Positions 1 to 8,877 of a DNA stretch of 64,000 nt are shown here, in pieces. The notes under the pieces were generated by a model that was not told the DNA's origin, did no database searches, and saw only the letters and a list, made by a program, of their open reading frames with translations. The position numbers and the translations under genes are program-made. Position 1 is the stretch's first letter, and every line of letters starts with the position of its first letter. Origin of the DNA: Bacteroidales bacterium (GTDB lineage: Bacteria; Bacteroidota; Bacteroidia; Bacteroidales; UBA12077); contig JAEINU010000001.1 of NCBI GenBank assembly GCA_016342685.1, positions 950,169-1,014,168 of the forward strand, given 5' to 3'.

Positions 1-1596
1 ATTCCATCATCATCACGAACATGTGTTGTGACAAAATCTCCCCGCACTTCGGCGATAAATACAAAATATAAACATGGTTCGACGGTAAGTTATTCAAATA
101 TGGGTGGATTTTTCGGACCTGAAATTAAATTCGCAGGTTACGATGGGATTTGTGTTACGGGGAAAGCAGATAAACCTGTATATATAAAGATTGAAGACGA
201 TAAAGTTGAGATTCTTGATGCTACCAAATTCTGGGGCATGGGAACTGAAGAGCTTGATAATGCTCTAATTGATGAATTAGGCGATCGAAAATTTGAGTCG
301 TGTTATATTGGTCCTGCAGGAGAAAATCTGGTACCAATGGCTTGTATTTTAAATACTGCAGCGAGAGCAGCTGGTCGGGGAGGAACAGGTAGTGTTATGG
401 GCTCTAAGAATCTTAAAGCAATTGCAGTAAAAGGAACACAATCACCGAAGTTGGGTGATCATAAAAAATACTTGGAATTACTATCACAAGTTAGAATATC
501 ATTTCGAGATGATAATAAAGACTCATTAAAATGGTGGCGTTATGGAGGAACTGCTAATGCTTTAGAAAGCTCAAGTAAAAATGGAACTCAAGCGGTTAAA
601 AATTACAGTGAGGGCACGTATGAAGAGATCGAAAAAATTGGAACAGAGGCAAATCGAGAAAAAGTATGGAAACGCGATTTTGCTTGTTTTTCCTGTGCTT
701 TGGCATGTAAAAAATCAGGAATAGCAAAAGGATCATACAGTGTTATGGTTCACGATGGTCCGGAATATGAAACAGGTACAATGTTGGGTGCCAATCTTTT
801 AATTTCCGATTTAACAGGATTGCAAAAGTTAATAGCCGTTTCCGACGATTATGGAATTGATATTATTTCTGTTGGAAACACAATAGGTTTTCTAATGGAA
901 GCTTACGAAAAAGGAATTATTGATAAGAGTGATCTAGATGGAATGTCATTAAATTGGGGCGATGTACAGGCATCATTAGAAATGATTCGTAAAATATCTA
1001 CTAAAGAAGGAATTGGAGAGCAAGCATCTAAAGGCGTGAAATATCTTGCAGAACATTTAGGACATGATTCTCATAAGTTTGCAATACATGTAAAAGGTCA
1101 TGAATTAGCAGCATGGAACGTTCCTGTGAACTCAGATTATTGGAGTATAACTTACGCAACAAGTAATCGTGGTGCATGTCATATGAATGGAGGCTCCCCA
1201 GAAAGTCAAGATTTAGCTGCACTGCGAGATTCAATTGCAGCATGCAGTTTTGCCAGTAGTTGGTACAAAGAAGAGTTAAGTTATTCTCAGTTTCTTTCTG
1301 TCATTACTGGATTAGAATGGACAGAAGAAGATTTTGCAAAGGCTGGGACACGAATCTTTACTTTAGAGAAAATGTTTAATTATCGCGAAGGTTTTAACAT
1401 TGAAGATGACACATTACCTCCTAAGTTTTTCGAGAACAAATTTACGGTTGGCGATCATAAAGGCGCAATTGTCAACAGAAGTGAATTTAAACGGAATCTG
1501 CGCGATTATTACAAATTGCGTGCTTGGGATACAAGAACATCTAAACCTAAAGATGAAACTTTAAAAGATCTTGATCTTGATTTTACAATTGCTTAG
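1..1596 (+). CDS. Aldehyde:ferredoxin oxidoreductase family protein (5' truncated by window edge)
   Basis: This is a tungsten/molybdenum-pterin enzyme of the AOR family, which oxidises aldehydes to carboxylic acids with ferredoxin as electron acceptor in the cytoplasm. The frame is open from base 1 with no start, and alignment by eye to the complete AOR at 11421-13364 suggests roughly 60 N-terminal residues are missing. Visible family features are GGFFGPEIKFAGYDG near window residue 35, the GPAGEN block, and the Fe-S motif CFSCALAC (Cys codons at about 685, 694 and 706); a likely fourth cysteine lies in the AACSFA segment. It is clearly a different subtype from the second AOR. Downstream lies a convergent peptidase gene, so this is the last gene of its transcript. 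The natural aldehyde is unknown; family assignment is secure. Confidence 0.9.
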   Translation: MPSSSRTCVVTKSPRTSAINTKYKHGSTVSYSNMGGFFGPEIKFAGYDGICVTGKADKPVYIKIEDDKVEILDATKFWGMGTEELDNALIDELGDRKFESCYIGPAGENLVPMACILNTAARAAGRGGTGSVMGSKNLKAIAVKGTQSPKLGDHKKYLELLSQVRISFRDDNKDSLKWWRYGGTANALESSSKNGTQAVKNYSEGTYEEIEKIGTEANREKVWKRDFACFSCALACKKSGIAKGSYSVMVHDGPEYETGTMLGANLLISDLTGLQKLIAVSDDYGIDIISVGNTIGFLMEAYEKGIIDKSDLDGMSLNWGDVQASLEMIRKISTKEGIGEQASKGVKYLAEHLGHDSHKFAIHVKGHELAAWNVPVNSDYWSITYATSNRGACHMNGGSPESQDLAALRDSIAACSFASSWYKEELSYSQFLSVITGLEWTEEDFAKAGTRIFTLEKMFNYREGFNIEDDTLPPKFFENKFTVGDHKGAIVNRSEFKRNLRDYYKLRAWDTRTSKPKDETLKDLDLDFTIA

Positions 1597-1664
1597 AATA
1601 TAAATAACGAGGATGTCCTCTAAAAAGAAGAAAAGTCATTCATCTTTATGCTTCGTATAAGAAA

Positions 1665-1747
1665 ACTCCGACAAATTCAGGGTGACAAATAGATAGTAAT
1701 CAATATTTCACACTGAACTTGTCGAAGAGTAGTCTTTAAGAAAGACT
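1665..1747. repeat. REP-like imperfect inverted repeats between convergent genes
   Basis: Two arms, 1665-1685 and 1708-1730, form an imperfect inverted repeat around the core CGACAA(A/G)TTCAG, resembling short TTCGACAAG-type intergenic repeats seen in many bacterial genomes. A second perfect 7-bp hairpin, AGTCTTT/AAAGACT, follows at 1731-1747. The site sits between the ends of two convergent genes, so a role in transcription termination or mRNA end protection is likely. A short GAGGA/TCCTC hairpin precedes it near 1612. Confidence 0.5.
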
Positions 1748-1770
1748 TTGAACATCCGAATTTATCCTAA

Positions 1771-4764
1771 TTAAGGAATTTGATTTTCAAATAATTTAAA
1801 TGGATTCACCTTACTAAGATTCATACTAAATCTTATGCGTTCGTAGAATTTGTCAAATACAGCATCGCTATAATCATTTAATTGCTTAGACATAAATAAT
1901 GGTAATGAAACTATTATTGATTTGCCTGCAATTCGATACTGAATTCCACATTCCCATGCAAATTTTTCAGAGTTTTCATATGTCATATAATCGTCGGGGG
2001 TACCATAAATTGCCATATTTCCATATACATGGAAGTTTAAGATATTTGGCAATCCTGGTATTGCAGCCGAACCATTAAATGCAACAATCCATTCCGAGCT
2101 TGTAAAATGTGGAGAATATATTGCAAAACCACCATCATTAGCTAGGTATTGTTTTCCCAAAAAACCATTTGATGTAGGACTCTCAAATCTTCCTAGAAAC
2201 GACTGATCATAGGTGTAGTCGCTGGAGCCAGTGTGTCCGCTTAGACCATAATTATAGGTAGAGGAAATATCATCGCTTTTATATAAAAAGGCACCTGCAA
2301 AAAGCCTAAGATTAATTGCTTTAGTACGTTTATATTTAATCTTATAATTTAATTCTGCATTGGTTTTTATAAAATCGGGGTTGTATTGAGCCCCAATGTT
2401 TGCTGTATATGGTCTTAAAGAACTGCTATTTTGATGAATAAAATCCAAATTAATAAAAGTTTGTAGATCAGGGTTTATACCTGAACTTATATCATCTATG
2501 TTATCGGCAAGAATACCACTTAGTCTGATGTTATTTTTTATTTTGCTTCTAGGATCCTTTTTCTTTAAGTGAAAATTAATTTGAGCTTTCACACTATGAA
2601 AATTCTCATCGGAAGCGCTGCTGTATGCATACCTCTTTCCTGATAATCCCACGGTAATTTCCCTAAAAACTGATTCGTACGGTAATATATGATATTCGAA
2701 ATTCGCATAACCTGCAATGTTTTTATTGCCAAATGAATACATAGGTATCAGTTGATATTCAAATTTATTACGAGGAATAAAAGAGTTGTAAAAAACCAAG
2801 CCTAACATATAATTATTGTATTGATTCCATCCCATAGCAGGGAACATGTACAAATTGCTATTAGATGAATTTTCGGCAATACCCGCTATTTGTAGATGCA
2901 CAGGTTCTATTTTCTTAAATAAGCCTTTTTTTCTTATGTAATTATTGTTTCGATACATCTCGGGCATTTCCATATTGGGATCTATAATTAAATAATCATA
3001 AGATGTATTTGTTGAAAGATCAATTGTTTGTTTTCCATCAAAACCACTAACCCATTGTGTAAATTGGATTTCATTGTTTTTAAATCCAGAAATTGGAAAA
3101 GGAGCATTAATCATTCCTTTATTTTTAACAATAACTTTGTTGTCTTTTGCACTAAGGATTTTGTAATCTAATTTTTTTGTTGAGTTAATCATATCATCAA
3201 AAATCCAGCTAAGATCTTCGCCGGAACCATCTTCAAATGCCTTTTGAACGTCTTCGGGGTATGGATGTTTATATTGCCAATTAACAAAAAAGTCTTGCAT
3301 AATTTGATTGAATTTTTCTTCTCCCAGATAGGCATGTAGATGATCAAAAACACAAGAAGTTTTATGGTAAATGATTTGACCATAATTAGATTCTGTAAAC
3401 TGAATTGAGTGCAACGATGGCTTTTGATCCAAGTTAAATCGTGCAGACATTAAATAAGAGAATTGATGAAATGTTTTGTAAGGCATATCTTCTATATTCA
3501 ATAGTTTAGCCTGTTTTTTTGTTAAGGCCATTTTGTATAATTTGTCATTACCATTATACTTTTCTTCCATATATCTTGCTTCGCTAAAACTATTAAGACC
3601 TTCGTCTAGCCAAGGAAATTCTCTTTCGTTAAATCCAAGCATTCCATAGAACCAATTATGACCAACTTCGTGCATTATTACAGTTTCCAGAACTAAATCT
3701 TTCCTAGAGTCTCCTATTACAGTTATATTGGGATATTCCATTCCACTACCTGCACTTATTGATGAATGAACTGCCGTGCATTGTTTATAAGGATATTCTC
3801 CATACCATTTTGAATAATAAAGTAATGCATCCTCAATATATTCAATTGATCGTTGCCATAAGTCAGCTTCATTATTTAAGAACATAGCCCAACAAACAAC
3901 TTTATTATTAGAAAGCTCTTTTTCGCTTTTTAATACATTAAATCTTTTATCAGCAAACCATGCAAAGTCATGTATGTTTTTTTGAGTGTATCGAATGGTT
4001 TTATGAACAGAATCTGATTTAGGAAAAATATTATCAGATTTATCAAATTCTTTAATCAAGCTTGTTTTATCAGCTAAGTTATTGAGCCATTCTAACTCTT
4101 CCTTATTTTGCAAATCTCCTGTGGCACCCACAACGTAATTTTTTGGTAAAGTTATTGTAACATCAAAAGAACCAAATTCTGAATAAAATTCACCCATGTT
4201 TAAATAAGGCATCTGATGCCATCCATATTTATCGTAAACAGCAGGTTTAGGATACCATTGTGTAATTTGGTAAGATTGCCCAACATGTCCAAGGCGAGAA
4301 ACTGTTCCTCTTGGTATTTTAACGTGAAAAGGTGTTGTAATTATTATTTTTTGCCCGCTTTCCAGAGGTTCGTTAAGATAAATTTTGCAAATGTCTATAT
4401 GTTCTTGATCATATTCCCACTTAACTGGCTGGTTATTAATTTTAAAATCTAAAGAATCAATATACCCTCTTAAAAAATCATATTCAAATAATTTATAATT
4501 GCTATCATTCAATTTCTGTTTTGCTAAAGCAGTTTGATTGTTTTTATAGGCATTTGGCCATAAGTGAAAATAAATAAATTCCAATTCATTTGGTGAATTA
4601 TTAATGTATTCGATCTGCTCAAATGCACTTAGCTCATGTGTTTTATCGTTTAATTCAACTTGAATTGTATAATTTACTTCTTGCTGAAAATAATCCTGAC
4701 CGTATGCCAAACTAAAAGTAAATAAAAAGGTTAAAATACTTAGGAGTGATTTTGTTTTTCTCAT
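1771..4764 (-). CDS. Secreted M1-family zinc metallopeptidase
   Basis: This is a gluzincin aminopeptidase-type protein exported by an N-terminal signal peptide (residues 1 to about 22, ending near AYGQ). The catalytic zinc motif HEVGHNW starts at residue 365, the third ligand is the Glu of WLDEGL at about 388, and GSGMEYP near 339-345 matches the GAMEN-type exopeptidase motif. The N-terminal beta-sandwich region (30-270) contains PRGTVSRLGH, consistent with substrate-facing loops. The C-terminal about 330 residues are rich in beta-barrel-like or beta-sandwich strands and are not a standard M1 part; long Bacteroidota M1 proteins share such tails. It is monocistronic and faces ettA divergently. 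It probably trims peptides in the periplasm or at the surface. Confidence 0.9.
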   Translation of the reverse strand: MRKTKSLLSILTFLFTFSLAYGQDYFQQEVNYTIQVELNDKTHELSAFEQIEYINNSPNELEFIYFHLWPNAYKNNQTALAKQKLNDSNYKLFEYDFLRGYIDSLDFKINNQPVKWEYDQEHIDICKIYLNEPLESGQKIIITTPFHVKIPRGTVSRLGHVGQSYQITQWYPKPAVYDKYGWHQMPYLNMGEFYSEFGSFDVTITLPKNYVVGATGDLQNKEELEWLNNLADKTSLIKEFDKSDNIFPKSDSVHKTIRYTQKNIHDFAWFADKRFNVLKSEKELSNNKVVCWAMFLNNEADLWQRSIEYIEDALLYYSKWYGEYPYKQCTAVHSSISAGSGMEYPNITVIGDSRKDLVLETVIMHEVGHNWFYGMLGFNEREFPWLDEGLNSFSEARYMEEKYNGNDKLYKMALTKKQAKLLNIEDMPYKTFHQFSYLMSARFNLDQKPSLHSIQFTESNYGQIIYHKTSCVFDHLHAYLGEEKFNQIMQDFFVNWQYKHPYPEDVQKAFEDGSGEDLSWIFDDMINSTKKLDYKILSAKDNKVIVKNKGMINAPFPISGFKNNEIQFTQWVSGFDGKQTIDLSTNTSYDYLIIDPNMEMPEMYRNNNYIRKKGLFKKIEPVHLQIAGIAENSSNSNLYMFPAMGWNQYNNYMLGLVFYNSFIPRNKFEYQLIPMYSFGNKNIAGYANFEYHILPYESVFREITVGLSGKRYAYSSASDENFHSVKAQINFHLKKKDPRSKIKNNIRLSGILADNIDDISSGINPDLQTFINLDFIHQNSSSLRPYTANIGAQYNPDFIKTNAELNYKIKYKRTKAINLRLFAGAFLYKSDDISSTYNYGLSGHTGSSDYTYDQSFLGRFESPTSNGFLGKQYLANDGGFAIYSPHFTSSEWIVAFNGSAAIPGLPNILNFHVYGNMAIYGTPDDYMTYENSEKFAWECGIQYRIAGKSIIVSLPLFMSKQLNDYSDAVFDKFYERIRFSMNLSKVNPFKLFENQIP

Positions 4765-4907
4765 GTTATACTGATTTATTTTTTCTTTAGGACGAATTAA
4801 GATAAACTAAGTTACATACAAAAATTATTAATTTAAAAATAATGATTTTAAGACACATTATCATGATGATTTATTTAAAAGTCTTATAGATCAGTCAAAC
4901 TATTTAG

Positions 4908-4915
4908 TATTTTTG
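4908..4915 (+). promoter_or_regulatory. Bacteroidota -7 promoter box for ettA
   Basis: TATTTTTG matches the TAnnTTTG -7 element of the Bacteroidota primary sigma factor. It ends 33 bases before the ATG at 4949. It overlaps the upstream TTG at 4913 that would otherwise extend the ettA frame, which argues for the ATG as the true start. No clear -33 TTG is visible at the expected distance. Confidence 0.55.
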
Positions 4916-4948
4916 TCTAATAAAATTATAAAACAAATTTCGAAAACA

Positions 4949-6634
4949 ATGTCCGACGATAATAAAATAATATTCTCAATGCACAAGGTAAGTAAAACTT
5001 ACCCACCGAGTAAAACTGTAATTAAAGACATTAGCCTTTCATTTTTCTTAGGTGCTAAGATTGGAATTATTGGTTTAAACGGTAGTGGAAAATCTACTTT
5101 GTTACGAATAATTGCAGGTCAGGATACTGCATTCAATGGTGACCTAGTTTTTGCTTCAGGTTATTCTGTTGGAATGTTAGAGCAGGAACCAATTCTCGAC
5201 GAAAACAAAACTGTTAAGCAAATTGTGCAAGAAGGTGCAAAAGAAGTTGTTGATGCAATTGAAGCATACGAAGCAATTAACTTAAAATTTGGTTTGCCCG
5301 AAGTATACGAAGATCCAGATGCAATGGATAAACTAATGGCTGAACAATCCGTGTTGCAGGAAAAGATCGATCATTTAGATGGGTGGAATCTTGACACAAG
5401 ATTAAATCGCGCAATGGACGCCTTACAATGCCCCCCCGATGAGCAACTTGTAGGTGAACTTTCTGGTGGTGAACGTCGTAGAGTTGCATTGTGTCGTTTG
5501 CTTTTGCAAGAACCTGATATTTTATTACTTGATGAGCCTACGAATCATTTAGATGCAGAAAGTATGCATTGGTTAGAACAACATTTGCAACAATATAAGG
5601 GAACTGTTATTTGTATTACTCACGACCGTTATTTTTTAGATAATGTTGCAGGATGGATCTTAGAATTAGATCGTGGTGAAGGGATTCCATGGAAAGGAAA
5701 TTACACATCATGGTTAGAGCAAAAATCTACACGTCTGAAGACGGAAGAGAAAGTTGCTTCTAAACGCAGAAAAACCTTGGAGCGCGAGTTGGATTGGGTG
5801 AAAATGGCTCCTAAAGCTCGTCATGCTAAATCAAAAGCTCGTTTATCGGCTTATGATAAAATGTTGAATGAAGATACTAAACAGAAAGAAGAGCGTTTAG
5901 AAATTTATATTCCTAATGGTCCACGATTAGGCGATAAAGTAATTGAAATGGATTCTGTTACTAAAGCCTACGATAATAAATTGCTTATTCAAGATTTAAC
6001 ATTTGCGTTACCACCTGCAGGAATTATTGGAGTTATTGGCCCGAATGGTGCGGGTAAAACAACTTTGTTCCGTATGATAATGGAACAAGAAAACTCCGAT
6101 TCAGGAAATATTACAATTGGTGAAACAGTAAAAATCAGTTATGTCGATCAAACACACAAAGCTATTGATACAGAAAAATCAGTTTTCGAAGTAATTTCTG
6201 ATGGATTGGAAAATGTTCAGCTTGGAAATAGAACAATGAACTCTCGTGCTTATGTTTCACGATTTAATTTTAGTGGTTCAGATCAAGAGAAAAATTGCGG
6301 TGTACTTTCAGGTGGTGAACGAAACAGATTGCATTTGGCTTTAGCATTAAAAGCAGAAGGAAATGTTTTATTACTTGATGAGCCAACCAATGATATTGAT
6401 GTAAATACATTACGTGCTTTGGAAGAAGGTTTAGAGAGTTTTGCAGGATGTGCTGTTGTGATTAGTCACGATCGCTGGTTCTTAGATCGTATTGCTACAC
6501 ATATTTTAGCATATGAAGGAGACGGACATGTGCATTTCTTCGAAGGTTCTTTCTCTGAATATGAAGAGAATCGAAAAAAACGTTTGGGAACTGATACACC
6601 AAAACGATTTAAATATAAAAAACTTACAAAATAA
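4949..6634 (+). CDS. ettA: Energy-dependent translational throttle protein EttA (ABC-F ATPase)
   Basis: This is a soluble ABC-F ATPase that binds the ribosomal E site and gates translation according to the ATP/ADP ratio. Two ABC cassettes are present: Walker A GLNGSGKST with signature LSGGERRR in the first, and GPNGAGKTT with LSGGERNR in the second. Each has a Walker B LLLDEPTN, and an acidic/basic interdomain linker lies between them. At 561 residues from ATG 4949 the length fits EttA. The frame could extend to TTG 4913, but that codon lies within a -7 promoter box. A strong terminator follows at 6646-6671, so the gene is its own transcription unit. Confidence 0.93.
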   Translation: MSDDNKIIFSMHKVSKTYPPSKTVIKDISLSFFLGAKIGIIGLNGSGKSTLLRIIAGQDTAFNGDLVFASGYSVGMLEQEPILDENKTVKQIVQEGAKEVVDAIEAYEAINLKFGLPEVYEDPDAMDKLMAEQSVLQEKIDHLDGWNLDTRLNRAMDALQCPPDEQLVGELSGGERRRVALCRLLLQEPDILLLDEPTNHLDAESMHWLEQHLQQYKGTVICITHDRYFLDNVAGWILELDRGEGIPWKGNYTSWLEQKSTRLKTEEKVASKRRKTLERELDWVKMAPKARHAKSKARLSAYDKMLNEDTKQKEERLEIYIPNGPRLGDKVIEMDSVTKAYDNKLLIQDLTFALPPAGIIGVIGPNGAGKTTLFRMIMEQENSDSGNITIGETVKISYVDQTHKAIDTEKSVFEVISDGLENVQLGNRTMNSRAYVSRFNFSGSDQEKNCGVLSGGERNRLHLALALKAEGNVLLLDEPTNDIDVNTLRALEEGLESFAGCAVVISHDRWFLDRIATHILAYEGDGHVHFFEGSFSEYEENRKKRLGTDTPKRFKYKKLTK

Positions 6635-6645
6635 TACACTTTGTT

Positions 6646-6671
6646 ATCCCGGGTTAATCCCGGGATTTTTT
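6646..6671 (+). terminator. Rho-independent terminator of ettA
   Basis: Perfect 8-bp GC-rich stem ATCCCGGG/CCCGGGAT with a 5-base loop and a following T run, 11 bases after the ettA stop codon. Confidence 0.9.
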
Positions 6672-6778
6672 GTTTGTACTTCGTGGCTTTAAAACCTATC
6701 TTTTTTGTTAATACTCTCCAATTATTTCCACGCTACAGGTAATTATATTCGTTTATGTTTTTTTTCAAAATAATATAC

Positions 6779-6805
6779 AAAAAGGGGTCACCTTTTACCC
6801 TTTTT
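6779..6805 (+). promoter_or_regulatory. Terminator-like hairpin in the leader of the glycyl radical operon
   Basis: An 8-bp perfect inverted repeat, AAAAAGGG/CCCTTTTT, with an 11-base loop and a terminal U run lies 72 bases before the first gene of the operon at 6877. The ettA terminator already sits 110 bases upstream, so this second hairpin may be an attenuator or operator for the operon. No recognisable TAnnTTTG box was found in the 200 bases before 6877. Confidence 0.4.
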
Positions 6806-6876
6806 AAGAATATATAGGTAGACGGTACATCTAATTAACCTTAAAATAATATAAAAACTTTAATAGAATTATAATC

Positions 6877-7962
6877 ATGAGAAATTCATTTTTAATAGTT
6901 GGATTGTTATTAACTATAATTTCGTGCAATTCAGAATCGTATCAATTTGCTGTTATATGTGATACGCGAAGTGATGCAAATAATAGTGGAAAATCAGGAG
7001 TAAATGCTTCTGGAGTTGAAGCAGTATGCAGGCATTTAAACCAGTCTGGTGCTGAGTTTGTTATTGCGCCAGGTGATTTTATCTGTGGTAATGTTGATTG
7101 GTACAAACCAACACCACCAAGCAACGATACACAGTATTCAGCTTTTCTGGAAGCCGCTAAAAAAGGGGGCGTTACTTTACCAAATGGAGATGGAATTCCA
7201 TTATATGCTGTTCGAGGGAATCATGAATGTTATCAAAATATCCTACCTAAGGATAGTGTAAAAAGCTCTTGGATAAAGAATATAGGGTATTCTCTTCCTA
7301 AGAATGGTCCTGAAGAAGAGATTGGTTTTACCTATAGCTTTCCATATAAAGGGTCCTTATTTATTGGTTTAGATCAGTATATGTATGCAGATTCTACGCA
7401 AAAAACAGGATTGTTAATAGATCAAGAATGGTTAAATCAAGAATTGAATAAATATCCAAAAATAGAACATTTATTTACATTTGGTCATACACCTGTATTT
7501 GCAGCGAATCATCAAGATTGTTTGGGTGAAGATTCAATAGCTCGGAATATATTTTTACAATCTATTAATGATCGATCAGGAGTTTATTTTTGTGGTCACG
7601 ATCATTTTTATGCACGAGCGAAAGTTCCTGTTTATAATCAGTATGGAGGAATAAAAAATTACATTCAGCAGATAATTACCCCAAGTGGTGCACCATTTTT
7701 AACAGGTAGCAGAGATGATAATCATAAATGGAGCGGTAATTACAAAAATAAAGATGTGGTTAAAGAAGAATACCTTGATAATTATTTAGGTTATCAACTA
7801 ATAACAGTTGAAGGAAATAATGTAACTATTGAGTTTATAGCAACTTCGGATGCTGCTTCATATACCATAGATTCTGTTGGAGTGTATCATTATACTTACA
7901 ATGACAACTGGGAAACTTGGAATTTCGAAATCATGGATACATATTCATATTCCTTACCTTAA
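6877..7962 (+). CDS. Calcineurin-like metallophosphoesterase lipoprotein
   Basis: This predicted lipoprotein (hydrophobic leader ending in IISC, Cys17) has the metallophosphoesterase metal-binding blocks in order: ICD near residue 28, APGDF near 65, GNHEC near 113, GHTPVF near 205 and GHDHFYAR near 245. It should therefore hydrolyse phosphomonoesters or phosphodiesters at the outer face of a membrane, using two metal ions. Its stop lies only 9 bases before the glycyl radical activase, so it appears to be the first gene of that operon. This suggests it liberates the substrate, or a precursor, used by the cytoplasmic enzymes. Substrate identity cannot be read from sequence. Confidence 0.85.
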   Translation: MRNSFLIVGLLLTIISCNSESYQFAVICDTRSDANNSGKSGVNASGVEAVCRHLNQSGAEFVIAPGDFICGNVDWYKPTPPSNDTQYSAFLEAAKKGGVTLPNGDGIPLYAVRGNHECYQNILPKDSVKSSWIKNIGYSLPKNGPEEEIGFTYSFPYKGSLFIGLDQYMYADSTQKTGLLIDQEWLNQELNKYPKIEHLFTFGHTPVFAANHQDCLGEDSIARNIFLQSINDRSGVYFCGHDHFYARAKVPVYNQYGGIKNYIQQIITPSGAPFLTGSRDDNHKWSGNYKNKDVVKEEYLDNYLGYQLITVEGNNVTIEFIATSDAASYTIDSVGVYHYTYNDNWETWNFEIMDTYSYSLP

Positions 7963-7971
7963 AAGGATAAT

Positions 7972-8877
7972 ATGGACATCAAATATTTCAATATTGATTG
8001 GATTTCAAATAATGATGGGCCGGGAAAAAGACTCGTTCTTTTTTTACAAAAATGTCATTTAGAATGCGCATGGTGTCATTCTCCGCATTCACAGGGAGAA
8101 TGTTCACCCTTGTTGTTTTTTTCAGGTTTATGTATAAAATGCGGAGCTTGTGTTGATTCTTGCACTTCAAATGTTCATACAATTATAAATGATGTTCATC
8201 AGATCGAAAGAGGTCTGTGTTTATTGTGTGGAGATTGTATAAAAGCCTGTCCATCTTCAAACGAAGAAAAAGGCGCCTTAGTTTTACCAACTAAATCGGT
8301 TGATGTAAATATACTATATAAAAAGCTTAGGCCTCAATTGCTTATGCTTAAAGATATTGGGGGCATAACAATTAGTGGGGGAGAACCCTTGCTTCAGGCA
8401 GAAGCCGTTAAGTTATTACTTAAGTTATGTAAGCAAGATGATATAAATACAGCTATAGAAACATCTGGTATTATCTCGGTTAAGAACTATAAAATACTAT
8501 CATCATTAGTTGATACTTGGCTCTTGGGATTTAGATTAACTACAAACGAAGAAAAAATTGACGGAAAATTATTAAAAATATTCTCAGAATCGCTTTCCTA
8601 TTTAAGCAAGCTTCCCAATACTCAAATTTTAGCAAGAATTCCCGTTATTCCAAATCATAATACATTTGATGAGTATTACAATAAAGTTTTAGAACTTTTA
8701 AATAACAACAATATTCAAAATGTTGATTTACTTAAATACAATGCACATACATCTCATTATTATAAGGCTATTGGTAAAGATTTTAATGATAAAGAATTGA
8801 TTGATTTAACCAATAGTAAATACGAAAATGCAAAAACTTATTTTTTAACTAATAAAATCACACTCTATGAAAATTGA
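7972..8877 (+). CDS. Glycyl radical enzyme activating protein (radical SAM)
   Basis: This radical SAM enzyme installs the glycyl radical in its partner by hydrogen abstraction with SAM and a reduced 4Fe-4S cluster. The canonical CX3CX2C motif is Cys28, Cys32 and Cys35. A ferredoxin-like insert carries two more 4Fe-4S motifs, Cys54/57/60/64 and Cys83/86/89/93, the arrangement typical of activases for glycyl radical dehydratases, lyases and decarboxylases rather than of PflA. ISGGEPL near residue 122 contacts SAM. The 3' end overlaps the glycyl radical enzyme gene by 11 bases, implying translational coupling. The 301-residue length is normal. Confidence 0.95.
   Translation: MDIKYFNIDWISNNDGPGKRLVLFLQKCHLECAWCHSPHSQGECSPLLFFSGLCIKCGACVDSCTSNVHTIINDVHQIERGLCLLCGDCIKACPSSNEEKGALVLPTKSVDVNILYKKLRPQLLMLKDIGGITISGGEPLLQAEAVKLLLKLCKQDDINTAIETSGIISVKNYKILSSLVDTWLLGFRLTTNEEKIDGKLLKIFSESLSYLSKLPNTQILARIPVIPNHNTFDEYYNKVLELLNNNNIQNVDLLKYNAHTSHYYKAIGKDFNDKELIDLTNSKYENAKTYFLTNKITLYEN

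Noticed and set aside
4913..4948. Longer EttA N-terminus from a TTG start
   Set aside because: The TTG lies inside a TAnnTTTG promoter box, and the ATG at 4949 gives the usual EttA length and N-terminus.
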